Positions 40,072-49,795 of a DNA stretch of 64,000 nt are shown one piece after another. Numbering within the stretch: the stretch's first letter is position 1; each line of letters starts with the position of its first letter. The stretch spans positions 186,001 through 250,000 of the forward strand of contig NZ_BMUG01000004.1 of assembly GCF_014650075.1 (NCBI RefSeq), given 5' to 3'. Source of the DNA: Streptomyces microflavus (lineage in GTDB: Bacteria > Actinomycetota > Actinomycetes > Streptomycetales > Streptomycetaceae). Made by a program: the position numbers and the translations under genes. Under the pieces are notes generated by a model. That model worked only from the letters and a program-made list of their open reading frames with translations. It did no database searches and was not told the DNA's origin.

Positions 40072-40284
40072 CGCGTGTTGCCTCCTTGCGGCCGACGCGT
40101 GTCTCCCCCACTGGCAACAACGTCTGACACGTGCCAAAGGCACGGTCCGGGACGAAATTGTTGCGATTTTCCGCTAACTCACTCCCGTGCCCGATCGCGC
40201 CGTCGGCCCCACCCGGCACCTGCCCCCTGCGGCAGGCTCTAGGCTTGGTCCCACCGTGCCCGAGCCGCCCCCGTGAGGTGTCCT

Positions 40285-40614
40285 GTGTCCCCGCGCCGCA
40301 ACCGCCCCCGTGGCGGCGACAGTCCCGACGAACACCCCGGTACGGCGCTGGGGCGGTACGGCGGGGGAGGGGCGGCCGAGAGCTGGCAGGGCGAGCAGTG
40401 GTCGGTGCGCCCGGTGAGCGGCGCGAGCGCCCAGGGCAAGCGGTACCGCTGCCCCGGCTGCGACCAGGAGATCCCCTCCGGCGTTCCGCACCTCGTCGCC
40501 TGGCCCGAGTTCGGCGGCATCGAGGACCGCAGGCACTGGCACAAGGCGTGCTGGAACGCGAAGGACCGCCGCACCACCCGGGTGCAGCGGTCCAGGAACG
40601 CGCCGCGCTACTGA
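40285..40614 (+). CDS. Small basic protein with a zinc-binding-like site
   Basis: A 109-residue protein, basic at both ends. The C-terminal half contains CPGC (about 63-66), then HLVAWPEFGG, a RRHWHKACW segment and a final Arg-rich tail. The spaced Cys and His suggest a zinc ribbon or HNH-like site without the full nuclease motif. Streptomyces annotations often call this an ATP/GTP-binding protein, but I see no P-loop. GTG 40285 follows GAGGTG with short spacing; GTG 40273 is an alternative. It converges on the ABC transporter operon. Confidence 0.7.
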   Translation: MSPRRNRPRGGDSPDEHPGTALGRYGGGGAAESWQGEQWSVRPVSGASAQGKRYRCPGCDQEIPSGVPHLVAWPEFGGIEDRRHWHKACWNAKDRRTTRVQRSRNAPRY

Positions 40615-40629
40615 GAGCCGTACGTCCCC

Positions 40630-41487
40630 TCAGACGTCCCGCCGGTCCAGCGCCAGGTAGGCGCCGCCCATGGCCACGGCCGCCACGGCCAGCATCAGCA
40701 GCAGCGGCTCCCAGCCGGACGGGCCGGTCTCGGTGACCGTCGAGCCGTACAGCGCGCCGAGCTGGTTGGGGATCGAGTACTCGAAGAGGAAGCGCTGCAG
40801 GCCGCGCAGGCTGTCCGAGAACATGAACAGCGCGAGGACCAGCGGCAGCAGCACCACGGCGATCATGACCGTGATGGCGCCCGCCGAATGCCGGATGATC
40901 GCGCCGACCGCCAGCGACACCAGGCCGAGGGCCGCGATGTAGAGCCCGACCCCCACGGTGGCGCGCAGCCACACCGAGCCGGAGTCGATGCCGCCGCCCA
41001 GGATCGCCGTCTGGAAGACCGCGACGACCGTGGCCGTCACCGTGGTGATGACGAAGGCGAGCAGGAAGAAGACGATCGCCTTCGCCGTCAGTACCCGGGC
41101 CCGGCTCGGGCAGGCCGTCAGCGTCGTACGGATCATGCCGGTGCTGTACTCGGAGCCGATGGTCAGCACGCCGAGGGTGATCACACAGATCGAGCCCAGC
41201 AGCACCCCGAAGAAGCCGAGGGCCACGACCGGCTCGCCCGCCAGGTCGGTGTCGGCGGCGGCGATCAGCAGCGCGGACATCAGCCCGATCGCCACCATCA
41301 GCACGACCATCACGCCCAGGGTCCACAGGGTGGAGCGGACGGAACGGATCTTCGTCCACTCCGAGGCGATCGCGTCGCCGAGCGTGGCGCGGCGGATCGG
41401 GATGGGCGACTCGTAGTACCCCAGCAGGCCGCCCGGCACGTTCGCCTGGGGGTGCTCGTGGGCCTGCGGGGCGGCCGGCGTCGTCAT
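40630..41487 (-). CDS. ABC transporter permease, ABC-2 type (system 1)
   Basis: A 285-residue membrane protein with a Pro-rich cytoplasmic N-terminus (about 1-45) and six predicted helices. It has the family feature GSEYSTGMIRTTLTACPSR between helices 2 and 3, typical of ABC-2 exporters of drugs, lipids or peptides. Its ATG overlaps the stop of the upstream ATPase gene by four bases. It is a paralogue of the permease at 42838-43617, with which it shares the ASEWTKIRSVRST-type start region and the same gene order. Confidence 0.9.
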   Translation of the reverse strand: MTTPAAPQAHEHPQANVPGGLLGYYESPIPIRRATLGDAIASEWTKIRSVRSTLWTLGVMVVLMVAIGLMSALLIAAADTDLAGEPVVALGFFGVLLGSICVITLGVLTIGSEYSTGMIRTTLTACPSRARVLTAKAIVFFLLAFVITTVTATVVAVFQTAILGGGIDSGSVWLRATVGVGLYIAALGLVSLAVGAIIRHSAGAITVMIAVVLLPLVLALFMFSDSLRGLQRFLFEYSIPNQLGALYGSTVTETGPSGWEPLLLMLAVAAVAMGGAYLALDRRDV

Positions 41488-42698
41488 CGGGGGTCCTCGC
41501 TGGTCTGCTCCCCGGCCCGGTCGGCGGGGGAGGGCTCGGGGGCGGCCGGGGGAGGCGCGGTGGCCGGGCCGGGTGCGGGTGCGGTGGCCGAGTGAGTGGC
41601 CGCGTACGGGTTCTGGCCGGGCGGCGGCGGGGCGTACCAGCTCTGCTGCGGTACGTCCGCCGGCTGGTGCTGCGGGTAGTGGCCGGGCTCGGCCCCGTAA
41701 CCGCCCTGAGTGCCCCCGTAGCCGCCCTGAGCGCCCCCGTAGGCCGCCTGCGGGGGCTCCAGGAGCCCCGCCTTGGCGTCGTCCGTCGAGCGGTAGTCCA
41801 CGACGCCCTGCGTCATCCGCATGTACGCCTCCTCCAGCGAGGCCCGGTGCGGCGACAGCTCCCAGAGCCGTACGTCGGCCCCGTGGGCCAGGTCGCTGAT
41901 CCTCGGCAGCGGGAGGCCGGTGACGCGCAGGGCGCCGTCCGGCTCGGACATCACGCTGCCGCCCGCCTCGATGAGCGAGGACGTCAGCTTCTCCCGCTCC
42001 TCGGGGGCGCTCTCGGGGACCCGGACCCGGGCGAAGTCGGCGGAGTTCGCCGAGATGAAGTCGGTGACGCTCATGTCGGAGAGCAGCCGGCCGCGCCCGA
42101 TCACGATCAGATGGTCGGCGGTGAGGGCCATCTCGCTCATCAGGTGGCTGGAGACGAAGACCGTGCGGCCCTCCGACGCCAGCGTCTTCATCAGGTTGCG
42201 GACCCAGTGGATGCCCTCGGGGTCGAGACCGTTGACCGGCTCGTCGAAGAGCAGCACCTGCGGGTCGCCGAGCAGCGCAGCGGCGATCCCGAGCCGCTGC
42301 CCCATGCCGAGCGAGAAGCCGCTGGAGCGCCGCTTGGCGACGTCCTGGAGCCCGACGACGCCCAGCACCTCATCCACCCGCCGGGCCGGGATCCCGGCCA
42401 GCTGGGCCAGCGACAGCAGGTGGGTGCGGGCGGTCCGCCCGCCGTGCACCGCCTTGGCGTCCAGCAGCGCGCCCACCTGGCGCGGAGCGTTCGGCAGGCT
42501 CCGGTAGGGGTGCCCGCCGATCGTGACACGGCCCGCCGTCGGCCGGTCCAGGCCGAGGATCATCCGCATGGTCGTGGACTTGCCCGACCCGTTGGGACCG
42601 AGGAAGCCGGTGACGGCCCCCGGCCGCACCTGGAAGGAAAGGTCGTCCACGGCCGTCTTCGCGCCGTAGCGCTTGGTCAGGCCGACTGCCTCGATCAT
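41484..42698 (-). CDS. ABC transporter ATP-binding protein (system 1) with Gly/Tyr-rich tail
   Basis: A 404-residue ATPase. The first 310 residues are a standard ABC domain: Walker A GPNGSGKST, signature region GFSLGMGQRLG, Walker B VLLFDEP, and the DrrA-like C-terminal part. The last 90 residues are unusual: repeats of G-G-Y-G-x-x-Q, then Pro/Ala/Gln-rich sequence. ATG 42698 gives the conserved MIEAVGLTKRYG start. It is coupled to its permease. It is about as similar to the ATPase at 43623-44660 as expected for a tandem duplication. Substrate unknown. Confidence 0.9.
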   Translation of the reverse strand: MIEAVGLTKRYGAKTAVDDLSFQVRPGAVTGFLGPNGSGKSTTMRMILGLDRPTAGRVTIGGHPYRSLPNAPRQVGALLDAKAVHGGRTARTHLLSLAQLAGIPARRVDEVLGVVGLQDVAKRRSSGFSLGMGQRLGIAAALLGDPQVLLFDEPVNGLDPEGIHWVRNLMKTLASEGRTVFVSSHLMSEMALTADHLIVIGRGRLLSDMSVTDFISANSADFARVRVPESAPEEREKLTSSLIEAGGSVMSEPDGALRVTGLPLPRISDLAHGADVRLWELSPHRASLEEAYMRMTQGVVDYRSTDDAKAGLLEPPQAAYGGAQGGYGGTQGGYGAEPGHYPQHQPADVPQQSWYAPPPPGQNPYAATHSATAPAPGPATAPPPAAPEPSPADRAGEQTSEDPR

Positions 42699-42837
42699 TC
42701 TCCAGCCCCATCGACTCACTCTGTCGTTCGGGGCTCGGGCCACCTGGCCGCACACCCCCGTAAGAGTTAGGAGGATAACCAGGCCTTGACGGTTCCGGCC
42801 AAGTTCGGCACAGGCTGCGAGCGGGCGGTTACGGGCT

Positions 42838-43617
42838 CTACGCGTCCCGGTTCTTCAGGACCAGGTAACCGCCGAGCACCGCCGCCACCACCCAGGCGAC
42901 CATGATCCCGAGCCCGGCCCAGGGACCGTACGGCGACGGATCGCTGCCCATCGCCTCCGGGACGACCTGCATGATCTTCGACCCGGCCTGGTCGGGGAAG
43001 TACCGGATGACGTCCTTGGCGTACGGCACCGCGGCCAGGATGTTGGAGATCAGCAGGAAGAACGGGATCAGGATGCCCATCGACAGCATGGAGCTGCGGA
43101 GCATCGCCGTGACGCCCATGGAGAAGATGGCGATCAGCCCCATGTAGAGGCCGGCGCCGACCACCGCGCGCAGGACGTTCTCCGCGCCGAGGTCGGTGCC
43201 CCGGTCGCCCAGCAGGGCCTGGCCGAGGAAGAACGAGACGAAGCTGGTGAGCAGGCCGACCAGGAGGGCCAGTACCCCGGCCACGGCGATCTTGCTGAAG
43301 AGGAGTGTCCCGCGCTGCGGCACGGCGGCCAGCGAGGTGCGGATCATGCCGGAGCTGTACTCCGTGCCGACCACGAGCACCCCGAACACGATCATGGCGA
43401 GCTGGCCCAGGACCGTGCCGGAGAAGCTGACGAGCGTCGGGTCGAAGGTGAGCTGCTCGGTCTCGGAGAGGTCGTCGAACGTGCCGTTCACCAAGGCGCT
43501 GACGCCCGCGCCCATGGCGACCGTGACCGCGAACGCGCAGATGAGCGTCCAGGTGGTGGAGGAGACCGTACGGATCTTGGTCCACTCGGAGTTGAGGACC
43601 GCGGGTACCGAAGCCAT
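42838..43617 (-). CDS. ABC transporter permease, ABC-2 type (system 2)
   Basis: A 259-residue membrane protein with about six helices. It contains GTEYSSGMIRTSLAAVPQR, the counterpart of the motif in system 1, and begins MASVPAVLNSEWTKIRTV. Only 5 bases separate its start from the end of the ATPase gene at 43623, so they form one operon. Between it and system 1 is a 139-base gap. Confidence 0.9.
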   Translation of the reverse strand: MASVPAVLNSEWTKIRTVSSTTWTLICAFAVTVAMGAGVSALVNGTFDDLSETEQLTFDPTLVSFSGTVLGQLAMIVFGVLVVGTEYSSGMIRTSLAAVPQRGTLLFSKIAVAGVLALLVGLLTSFVSFFLGQALLGDRGTDLGAENVLRAVVGAGLYMGLIAIFSMGVTAMLRSSMLSMGILIPFFLLISNILAAVPYAKDVIRYFPDQAGSKIMQVVPEAMGSDPSPYGPWAGLGIMVAWVVAAVLGGYLVLKNRDA

Positions 43618-43622
43618 CGTCG

Positions 43623-44660
43623 TCAGGCCCCCTTGTTCTCGGTGCCGGTGGTGCCTTCGACGGACTGCGGCGCGGCGGAGCCCGGCTTGTTCCAGCCTTC
43701 GCCCCAGCCCGCCCCGGCCGCCCCCGCTGTCGGCGGGGGTTCGGCCTCGCCCGGTCCGGAGTGGGCGTGGTACTCCACGGAGCCGGCCGTCATCTGCATG
43801 AACGCTTCCTCCAGGGAGGCCCGCTGCGAGCTCAGTTCGTGCAGCACGACCTGGTGACGGGCGGCCAGTTCGCCGAGCTCCTCGGTGGTGGCCCCGTCGA
43901 TCTCCAGGGTCCCGCCGTCCGTCTCGACGGCGGTGAAGCCCTCCTCGTGGAGCACGTCCCGCAGCCGCTCCTGCTGCGGTGAGCGCAGCCGTACGTAACT
44001 GCGGGAGTTCTCATGGATGAAGTCGGCCATGGAGGTGTCGGCGAGCAGCTTGCCCTGGCCGATCACGATCAAATGGTCGGCGGTCAGCGCCATTTCGCTC
44101 ATCAGGTGCGAGGAGACGAAGATGGTCCGCCCATCGGCGGCGAGCGCCTTCATCAGGTTGCGGATCCAGTGGATGCCCTCGGGGTCGAGACCGTTGACCG
44201 GCTCGTCGAACATCAGGATCTCGGGATCGCCCAGCAGCGCGGAGGCGATACCCAGGCGCTGGCCCATCCCGAGGGAGAAGCCCTTGGACTTCTTCTTCGC
44301 GACCGCGCTCAGACCGACGGTGTCGAGCACCTCGTCGACCCGGCTCTTCGGGATGCGGTTGCTCTGCGCCAGGCAGAGCAGGTTGTTGTACGCACTGCGC
44401 CCGCCGTTCATCGACTTGGCGTCGAGCAGCGCCCCGATGTACTTCAGCGGTTCCTGCAGTTCGTGGTACGGCTTGCCGTCGATGCGCACCGTTCCGCTGG
44501 TCGGGTTGTCCAGATCGAGCATCATGCGCATGGTGGTGGACTTGCCCGCCCCGTTGGGGCCCAGGAAACCGGTCACCATGCCCGGTCTGACCTGGCACGT
44601 CAGATGGTCGACGGCAACCTTGCTGCCGAATCGTTTGGTCAGTCCCTCGAGCTCGATCAT
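43623..44660 (-). CDS. ABC transporter ATP-binding protein (system 2)
   Basis: A 345-residue ATPase with Walker A GPNGAGKST, signature region GFSLGMGQRLG, and Walker B ILMFDEP. The C-terminal 40 residues are Pro/Gly/Ala-rich but lack the Gly/Tyr repeats of its paralogue. ATG 44660 gives MIELEGLTKRFG; GTG 44666 is possible. It lies 79 bases downstream of filP on the same strand, so readthrough from filP is possible. Confidence 0.9.
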   Translation of the reverse strand: MIELEGLTKRFGSKVAVDHLTCQVRPGMVTGFLGPNGAGKSTTMRMMLDLDNPTSGTVRIDGKPYHELQEPLKYIGALLDAKSMNGGRSAYNNLLCLAQSNRIPKSRVDEVLDTVGLSAVAKKKSKGFSLGMGQRLGIASALLGDPEILMFDEPVNGLDPEGIHWIRNLMKALAADGRTIFVSSHLMSEMALTADHLIVIGQGKLLADTSMADFIHENSRSYVRLRSPQQERLRDVLHEEGFTAVETDGGTLEIDGATTEELGELAARHQVVLHELSSQRASLEEAFMQMTAGSVEYHAHSGPGEAEPPPTAGAAGAGWGEGWNKPGSAAPQSVEGTTGTENKGA

Positions 44661-44739
44661 GCGCACACGCTAGAACGGCCGCGCGCCCGGCGCCACCACA
44701 AAGGCGGAACCGGGCGCGCGGAAGAAACCGCTCAGGGCG

Positions 44740-45678
44740 TCAGCGGGTCTGCTGGGCCGGAACACCGCGCTGGGCGGGCTCGTCGTCCACCGGGGAACCG
44801 GCGGCGGCCACCGCGGCACCGGTCAGCGTCGCCAGCATCTCGCGGACGTTGGTCAGCTGCGCGTTGATCGAGTCGCGGCGGTTGGTGAGCGCCGCCAGCT
44901 CGCGCTCCGACTCGCTGCGGATCCGGTCGGCCTTGGCGTTGGCGTCGGCCACGATGTCCTCGGCCTGGCGCTGCGCGGTCTCCACCGTCTGACGGGCCCG
45001 GCGCTCGGCGTCCGTACGGAGCTTCTCGGCCTCCAGGCGGAGCTGCTCGGCGCGGTGCTCGATCTCGGCGAGACGCTTCTCGGCCTTGGCCTGACGGGAC
45101 GCGAGGTCCCGCTCCGACTGCTCGCGCCGCTTGGCGAGGTTCGTCTCGAAGTCCGCGGCGGCCTGCGCGGCCTTGGCGCGGGTCTCCTCGAAGAGGGCGT
45201 CCGCCTCCTCGCGCTTCTGCTGGGCGTCCTTCTGGGCGTCGGTGCGCAGCGTGTTCGCCTCGCCCTGCGCCTTCTCGACGATGCGGACGCCCTCGTCCTC
45301 GGCCTTCGACTTGCGCTCGGCGGCGAAGGACTCCGCGTCGTTGCGCACCTGCTGGGCGGCCGACTCGGCCAGCTCGCGGTGCTGCTCGGCGGCGCGGCGG
45401 GCCTCCTCACGCAGGTCCTTGGCCTCCTCCTCGGCGAGGCGGAGAATCTTCTCGACACGGGCACCGAGCCCGGCGTACGACGGCTCGGCGTCGTTCACCT
45501 GGGCTTGGGCGTTCTGCGTTTCGAGGTGCAGCTCCTCGATGCGCTTTTCCAGAGAGGTGATTCGGGCCAGGGCACTGTCACGGTCCGCGATCAGCTTGGC
45601 AATGCGGTCATCCACCTGACCGCGGTCGTAACCACGTCGCACGTGCTCGAAGCCGAAGGGGGAGGAAGGGTCACTCAT
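44740..45678 (-). CDS. filP: FilP coiled-coil cytoskeletal protein
   Basis: A 312-residue protein, close to the 310 of S. coelicolor FilP, which forms intermediate-filament-like networks at growing hyphal tips and interacts with DivIVA and Scy. The N-terminus has a DivIVA-like motif (FEHVRRGYDRGQVDDRI, about 8-24). Nearly all the rest (about 35-290) is coiled coil rich in Ala, Glu, Arg and Gln, with a short Pro/Ala-rich end. ATG 45678 follows CAGGA; the frame upstream to 45732 is leader. It sits after scy with 223 bases between, and a TTGACA-type promoter lies in that gap. Confidence 0.92.
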   Translation of the reverse strand: MSDPSSPFGFEHVRRGYDRGQVDDRIAKLIADRDSALARITSLEKRIEELHLETQNAQAQVNDAEPSYAGLGARVEKILRLAEEEAKDLREEARRAAEQHRELAESAAQQVRNDAESFAAERKSKAEDEGVRIVEKAQGEANTLRTDAQKDAQQKREEADALFEETRAKAAQAAADFETNLAKRREQSERDLASRQAKAEKRLAEIEHRAEQLRLEAEKLRTDAERRARQTVETAQRQAEDIVADANAKADRIRSESERELAALTNRRDSINAQLTNVREMLATLTGAAVAAAGSPVDDEPAQRGVPAQQTR

Positions 45679-45718
45679 GGGGTTCCTGTCGAATGAGACC
45701 GGTGAGGTGATAGGGGGA

Positions 45719-45745
45719 ATCCTAGGGGCCATAGCGGCGTGTCAA
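45719..45745 (-). promoter_or_regulatory. Candidate filP promoter
   Basis: On the minus strand TTGACA (45740-45745) and TAGGAT (45719-45724) are 15 bases apart, ending about 40 bases before the filP ATG. The boxes are good but the spacing is short. It would let filP be made independently of scy. Confidence 0.45.
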
Positions 45746-45901
45746 CGTGTAGATGCCGGTTTGATCTGGAGAATGACACCCCTTTTGAGTGGCTGACCCC
45801 CGGAGTGCTTGCCACTCGAAGGGTTGAATGTCCATGACGAAGCACGCGCCCCCGTGCGCCTGCCTCTTCCCCCGTGGCCTGCCGTCTCCCCCGTACGACC
45901 A

Positions 45902-48900
45902 CTACCTCTCCGACGACTTGACTCCCGATCGCGTCCCCGCCGCGGCGGGTGCCTTGCCGCCGCCCGCAGGTCCGCCCGCCGATTTCCCGGCCCCGGTCGG
46001 CGTCTCGAAAGATTCCAACGCCTCCAGCACGTCCTGGACACGGGAGATCTCCGTATTGATGTCCTCGCGCCTGCGCACCAGGACATCCAGCTCGCGCTTG
46101 CCCTCGGAGACCGTCTTCTCGGCCTCGGCCGCCGCGTCGGCCCGCAGCTTCTCCGCCTCGCGGATCAGCCCGGCCTTCTTGGTCTCGGCCTCCTTCAGCA
46201 GCGACTCGGCCCGTTTCACCGCGGCGATCCGGACCTTGCTCGCCTCCGAATTGGCCTCCGCCAGCAGCTCCTTGGCCTTCGCCTCGGCCTCGTCGCGCTG
46301 TTCGGTCGCCGCCTTCATCAGGTTGTCGACACGCTCGCCCGCGGTCTTCATCTGCTCGGACGTCTCGCGGCGGGCCCGCTCGTGGAGCTCCTCGATCTCG
46401 CTCTCCAGCCGGGCCCGCAGCTCCTCGGCCCGCTCCCGGATCTGGGTCGCGTCACGCCGGGCGCCGACCAGCAGCTCGTCGGCGTCGGTACGGGCGCGCT
46501 CCACCAGGGTGTTGCCCTCGACGGTCGCCTCCGAGGTGATCCGCTGGGCCTCCTTGCGGGCCGCGCCGACCATCGTGTCGGCCTGCCCCTCGGCCTCGGT
46601 GGCCGTACGCAGCGCCTCTTCCCGCGCCTTGTTGATGAGCTGGTCCGCCTGCTCCGCCGCGTCCGCCCGGCGCTTGGACGCCGCCTCGCGCGCCTCGTCC
46701 AGCACCCGGTCGGCCTCCTGGCGGGCCTCGGAGCGCAGCTCCTCGGCCGCCGACTCCGCCTCGGCGCGCAGCCGTTCGGCCTCCTCACGGGTGCGGGCGG
46801 CGTACTCCTGCGCGGAGCCCAGCCGCTCGGCCGCCTCGGTACGCAGCCGCTCGGCCTCCTCGCCCGCATCGGCCAGCAGCCGGTCGGCCTGCTCGGTGGC
46901 CTCCTTGCGGCGCCGGTTGGCCTCCGTGGTGGCCTCGACGACGAGCTGCTCGGACGCCTGGGAGGCCTCGTTGCGGATGCGCTCGCTCTCGGTCGTCGAC
47001 TCCGCCATGAGCCGGTCCGACTGGGCCGCCGCCTCCGAACGGATCCGGTTCGCGTCCTGCCGCGCCTCGGCCCGGGCCTTCGACGCGTCCTGCTCCGCCG
47101 ACGTGAGGGCGTCGGACGCCTCCGTACGCACCCGCTGGCTGTACTCCGAGGTGTCCGCGCGCAGCCGCTCCGACTCGGTGATCGCGTCGGAGACCGTCCG
47201 CTCGGCCAGCGCCTTCGCGGCCTCGGTCTCCTCGTGGGCGTCCTGCCGCAGCCGGGCCGACTCCTCGTTCGCCTCCCGCCGCAGCCGGACCGCGTCCTCG
47301 GCGGCCCGCTCCCGCTCGGCGTGCGCGTCGGCGCGGACCCGGTCCGCCTCCTCCTGCGCCTCGGTACGGGTGCGCTCCGCGACGTGCTCCGCGGTCGAAC
47401 GCAGCCCCGCGATCTCCTCCTCGGCCTGCTCGTGGAGACCGGCGACGGAGTCCCGCACCTGCTGCGCGGTCTGCTCGGCCGCCGAGACCAGCTCGGTCGC
47501 CCGGGCGTCCGCCTCCTCGACCAGCCGCTGCGCCTCGGCCTGCGCCTCCTCCACCCGCTTACGGGCGGAGGCCAGCAGCTCCTCGCTCTGCTCGCGGGCC
47601 CGCTCGCGCTCCTGCCCGGCCTCGGTACGGGCCGCGCCGAGGATCTCCTCGGCCTCCCGGCGGCGGCGCGTGGCCTCCTCCCGGGCGGCTTCCAGCGCCT
47701 CGGCGGCCTCGGCACCGACCCGCTCGGCGGCGGCCGCGGCCTCGGCCCGCACACGGTCGGCGCTCTCCTGCGCCTCGGACTTGAGCCGCTCGGCCTCGGC
47801 GGCCGCCTCCGTGCGCAGCCGTACGGCGATGGCCTCGCCCTCGGCCCGGGAGCGTGAGGCGTCCGCCGCGGCCTCGTCGCGCAGCAGCTCGGCCTCCGCC
47901 CCGGCCTGCTCGGTCAGCACGCGGACGCGCTCGGCGGCCTCGGCCCGCTGCCGCTCCGCCTCCTCGCTCGTCTCGCGGCGGATCCGCTCCGCCTCCGTAC
48001 GCGCCTCGCCCAGCGCCTCCTCGGCGGCGGCGAGCCGGGTCTCGGCCTCGGTGTGCAGCCGGTTCAGCTCGTCGGCCGCCTCGGCCTGCCGGGCGGCGAC
48101 CGCGCGCTCGGTCTCCTCGCGCAGCCCGGCCGCTCCCCGCTCGGCCTCGGCGGTGGTGGCCGCCGCCTGCTCCTCGGCCTCGGCCCGCAGCTTCTCGGCC
48201 TCGGCGCGGGTGCGCTCCAGCGTCTCCTCGGCCTGCTTGCGCAGGGTGGCCGCGCGCTCGGCGGCCTCGGCGCGGATGCGCTCGCTCTCGCCGTTCGCCT
48301 TGGTGCGCAGCTCGTCCGCGTCGGAGCGCGCCTTCGTCAGCAGCTCCTCGGCGGTACGGGCGCCCTCCTCCAGCTGCTGGACCGCCTCGCGGCGGGCCTC
48401 GCCCCGGATCCGCTCGCCCTCGGCGACCGCCTCGGAGCGCAGCTGCTCGGCCTCGCCGCGGAGCCGGCGGGCCTCTTCCTGGAGCTCGACCGTCTTGGCC
48501 CGGTACTCCTTGGTGTCGTCCTTGGCCGCGCCCTTGAGCTCGTCCGCCTGCTCGGCGGCCTCGCCGCGCAGCCGGTCCGCCTCGGCCTCCGCCTCGCGGC
48601 GGATCCGGTCGGCCTCCTCGCTCGCGGCCCTGGTGGTCGACTGCGCGTCCTCGGAGGCCTTGGTGAGGACCTCCTCGGCGCTGCGGGCGGCCTTGGCGAG
48701 CTGGGCCGCGGCGTCCTCGGCGGCCGCCGTACGGGCCTTCTCGGCCGCCTCCGCGACCAGCCGCTCGGCCTCGGCGCGGGCGTCGGCGAGGGCCTGCTCG
48801 GCCTCCTCCTTGAGCGCCTCGGCGCTCTTGGTGGCCTCGCCGACCAGCCGGGCGATCTCCGACTTGGCCGTACGGGTGCGCTGCTCGTTCTGCGACTCGG

Positions 48901-49795
48901 CACCGGCCAGCCGCTTGGCGGCCGCGTCCTTCGCCTCGGTGAGGACCCGCTCGGCCTCAAGGCGGGACTCCCGCAGCCGGGTCTCGGCCTCCTGGAGCCG
49001 CTGCTCGGCGGCCCGGTTCAGCTCGGCCGTCTGCTGGCGGGTCTGCGAGGTCTCCGCGGTGGTGCTGGAGCGCAGCTGCTCCGCGTGACTGGTGGCCTCC
49101 TGGGCCTGCGCGGAGGCGGCGCCCAGCAGGCGCTCGGCGTCCTTGCGGGCGCGCAGCAAAATCGCTTCCGCTTCGGCCCTGGCCGCCTCGGCCTCCGAGC
49201 CGACGCGCTGCCGGGTCTCCTCGGCCAGCCGGGCGGTCTCGGACCGCGCTGCGGCGAGCGCCTGCTCGGCCTCGGCGCGGGACTCGTCCAGCAGCCGGCG
49301 GGCCTGCGACTCGGTGCGGGCCCGCAGCTGTTCGGCCCAGGCGACGTTCTCGTTGACGTGCGACTCGACGGTCTGCCGGCGCTCGGCCAGCTCCTGGTCG
49401 AGCTGCTGCCTGCGCTGGACGGCCTCGTTGTGCAACTCCGCCTGCAGGCGCGCCTGGTGCTCGGCGTGCTCCTGGAGGATGCGCTGTGTCTGGGCCCGCG
49501 CCTCGCGCAGCTCGCGCTCGGCGTCGCTGCGCAGCTGCTCGGCCTGGATCTGCGCGTTCCGCAGGAGCTGTTCGGCCTGGTAGCCCATGTCCGCGCTGTC
49601 GTAGGCGGGACGGGTCGCCAGACTGCGCCGCGCCTCGTGCAGCTTGGCGCGCAAGACCTCGACCTGGTAGCCGAGGTCCTCGGCGTGCTGGACGGCCTTC
49701 TCCCGGTCGGTCTTCAGCCGGTCCATCTCGGCTTCGAACCGCGAGAGATGGTCGTCTTCAGCTCGGTGGCTCTCCTGGCTTTCGTAGCCCCGCAC
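45902..49795 (-). CDS. scy: Scy polarity-determining coiled-coil protein
   Basis: A 1297-residue protein, near the 1326 of S. coelicolor Scy, which organises the tip-organising centre for polar growth together with DivIVA and FilP. The N-terminus (about 1-60) contains the short DivIVA-like start SRFEAEMDRLKTDREKAV-type region. From about 60 to 1260 it is almost unbroken coiled coil of Ala/Glu/Arg in long-period repeats (A-E-x-x-R-x-x-A-E blocks). The end is Gly/Pro/Ala-rich. GTG 49795 matches the conserved N-terminus. Possible promoter boxes TGACCC (49988-49993) and TAGAGT (49964-49969) are 18 apart, overlapping the mce stop, and a hairpin (49870-49877 with 49882-49889) lies in the leader. 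Confidence 0.94.
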   Translation of the reverse strand: MRGYESQESHRAEDDHLSRFEAEMDRLKTDREKAVQHAEDLGYQVEVLRAKLHEARRSLATRPAYDSADMGYQAEQLLRNAQIQAEQLRSDAERELREARAQTQRILQEHAEHQARLQAELHNEAVQRRQQLDQELAERRQTVESHVNENVAWAEQLRARTESQARRLLDESRAEAEQALAAARSETARLAEETRQRVGSEAEAARAEAEAILLRARKDAERLLGAASAQAQEATSHAEQLRSSTTAETSQTRQQTAELNRAAEQRLQEAETRLRESRLEAERVLTEAKDAAAKRLAGAESQNEQRTRTAKSEIARLVGEATKSAEALKEEAEQALADARAEAERLVAEAAEKARTAAAEDAAAQLAKAARSAEEVLTKASEDAQSTTRAASEEADRIRREAEAEADRLRGEAAEQADELKGAAKDDTKEYRAKTVELQEEARRLRGEAEQLRSEAVAEGERIRGEARREAVQQLEEGARTAEELLTKARSDADELRTKANGESERIRAEAAERAATLRKQAEETLERTRAEAEKLRAEAEEQAAATTAEAERGAAGLREETERAVAARQAEAADELNRLHTEAETRLAAAEEALGEARTEAERIRRETSEEAERQRAEAAERVRVLTEQAGAEAELLRDEAAADASRSRAEGEAIAVRLRTEAAAEAERLKSEAQESADRVRAEAAAAAERVGAEAAEALEAAREEATRRRREAEEILGAARTEAGQERERAREQSEELLASARKRVEEAQAEAQRLVEEADARATELVSAAEQTAQQVRDSVAGLHEQAEEEIAGLRSTAEHVAERTRTEAQEEADRVRADAHAERERAAEDAVRLRREANEESARLRQDAHEETEAAKALAERTVSDAITESERLRADTSEYSQRVRTEASDALTSAEQDASKARAEARQDANRIRSEAAAQSDRLMAESTTESERIRNEASQASEQLVVEATTEANRRRKEATEQADRLLADAGEEAERLRTEAAERLGSAQEYAARTREEAERLRAEAESAAEELRSEARQEADRVLDEAREAASKRRADAAEQADQLINKAREEALRTATEAEGQADTMVGAARKEAQRITSEATVEGNTLVERARTDADELLVGARRDATQIRERAEELRARLESEIEELHERARRETSEQMKTAGERVDNLMKAATEQRDEAEAKAKELLAEANSEASKVRIAAVKRAESLLKEAETKKAGLIREAEKLRADAAAEAEKTVSEGKRELDVLVRRREDINTEISRVQDVLEALESFETPTGAGKSAGGPAGGGKAPAAAGTRSGVKSSER

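Noticed and set aside
45809..47857. Second long plus-strand frame opposite scy
   Set aside because: Same cause; the Leu/Gly/Arg-rich translation has no family resemblance and overlaps the certain scy gene.
45828..49088. Very long open frame (over 1000 codons) on the plus strand opposite scy
   Set aside because: It is antisense to the scy coiled-coil repeats. The repetitive GAG/GCC/CGG codon pattern keeps the opposite frame open. The product is Ser/Ala/Arg monotony with no ribosome binding site or known family.
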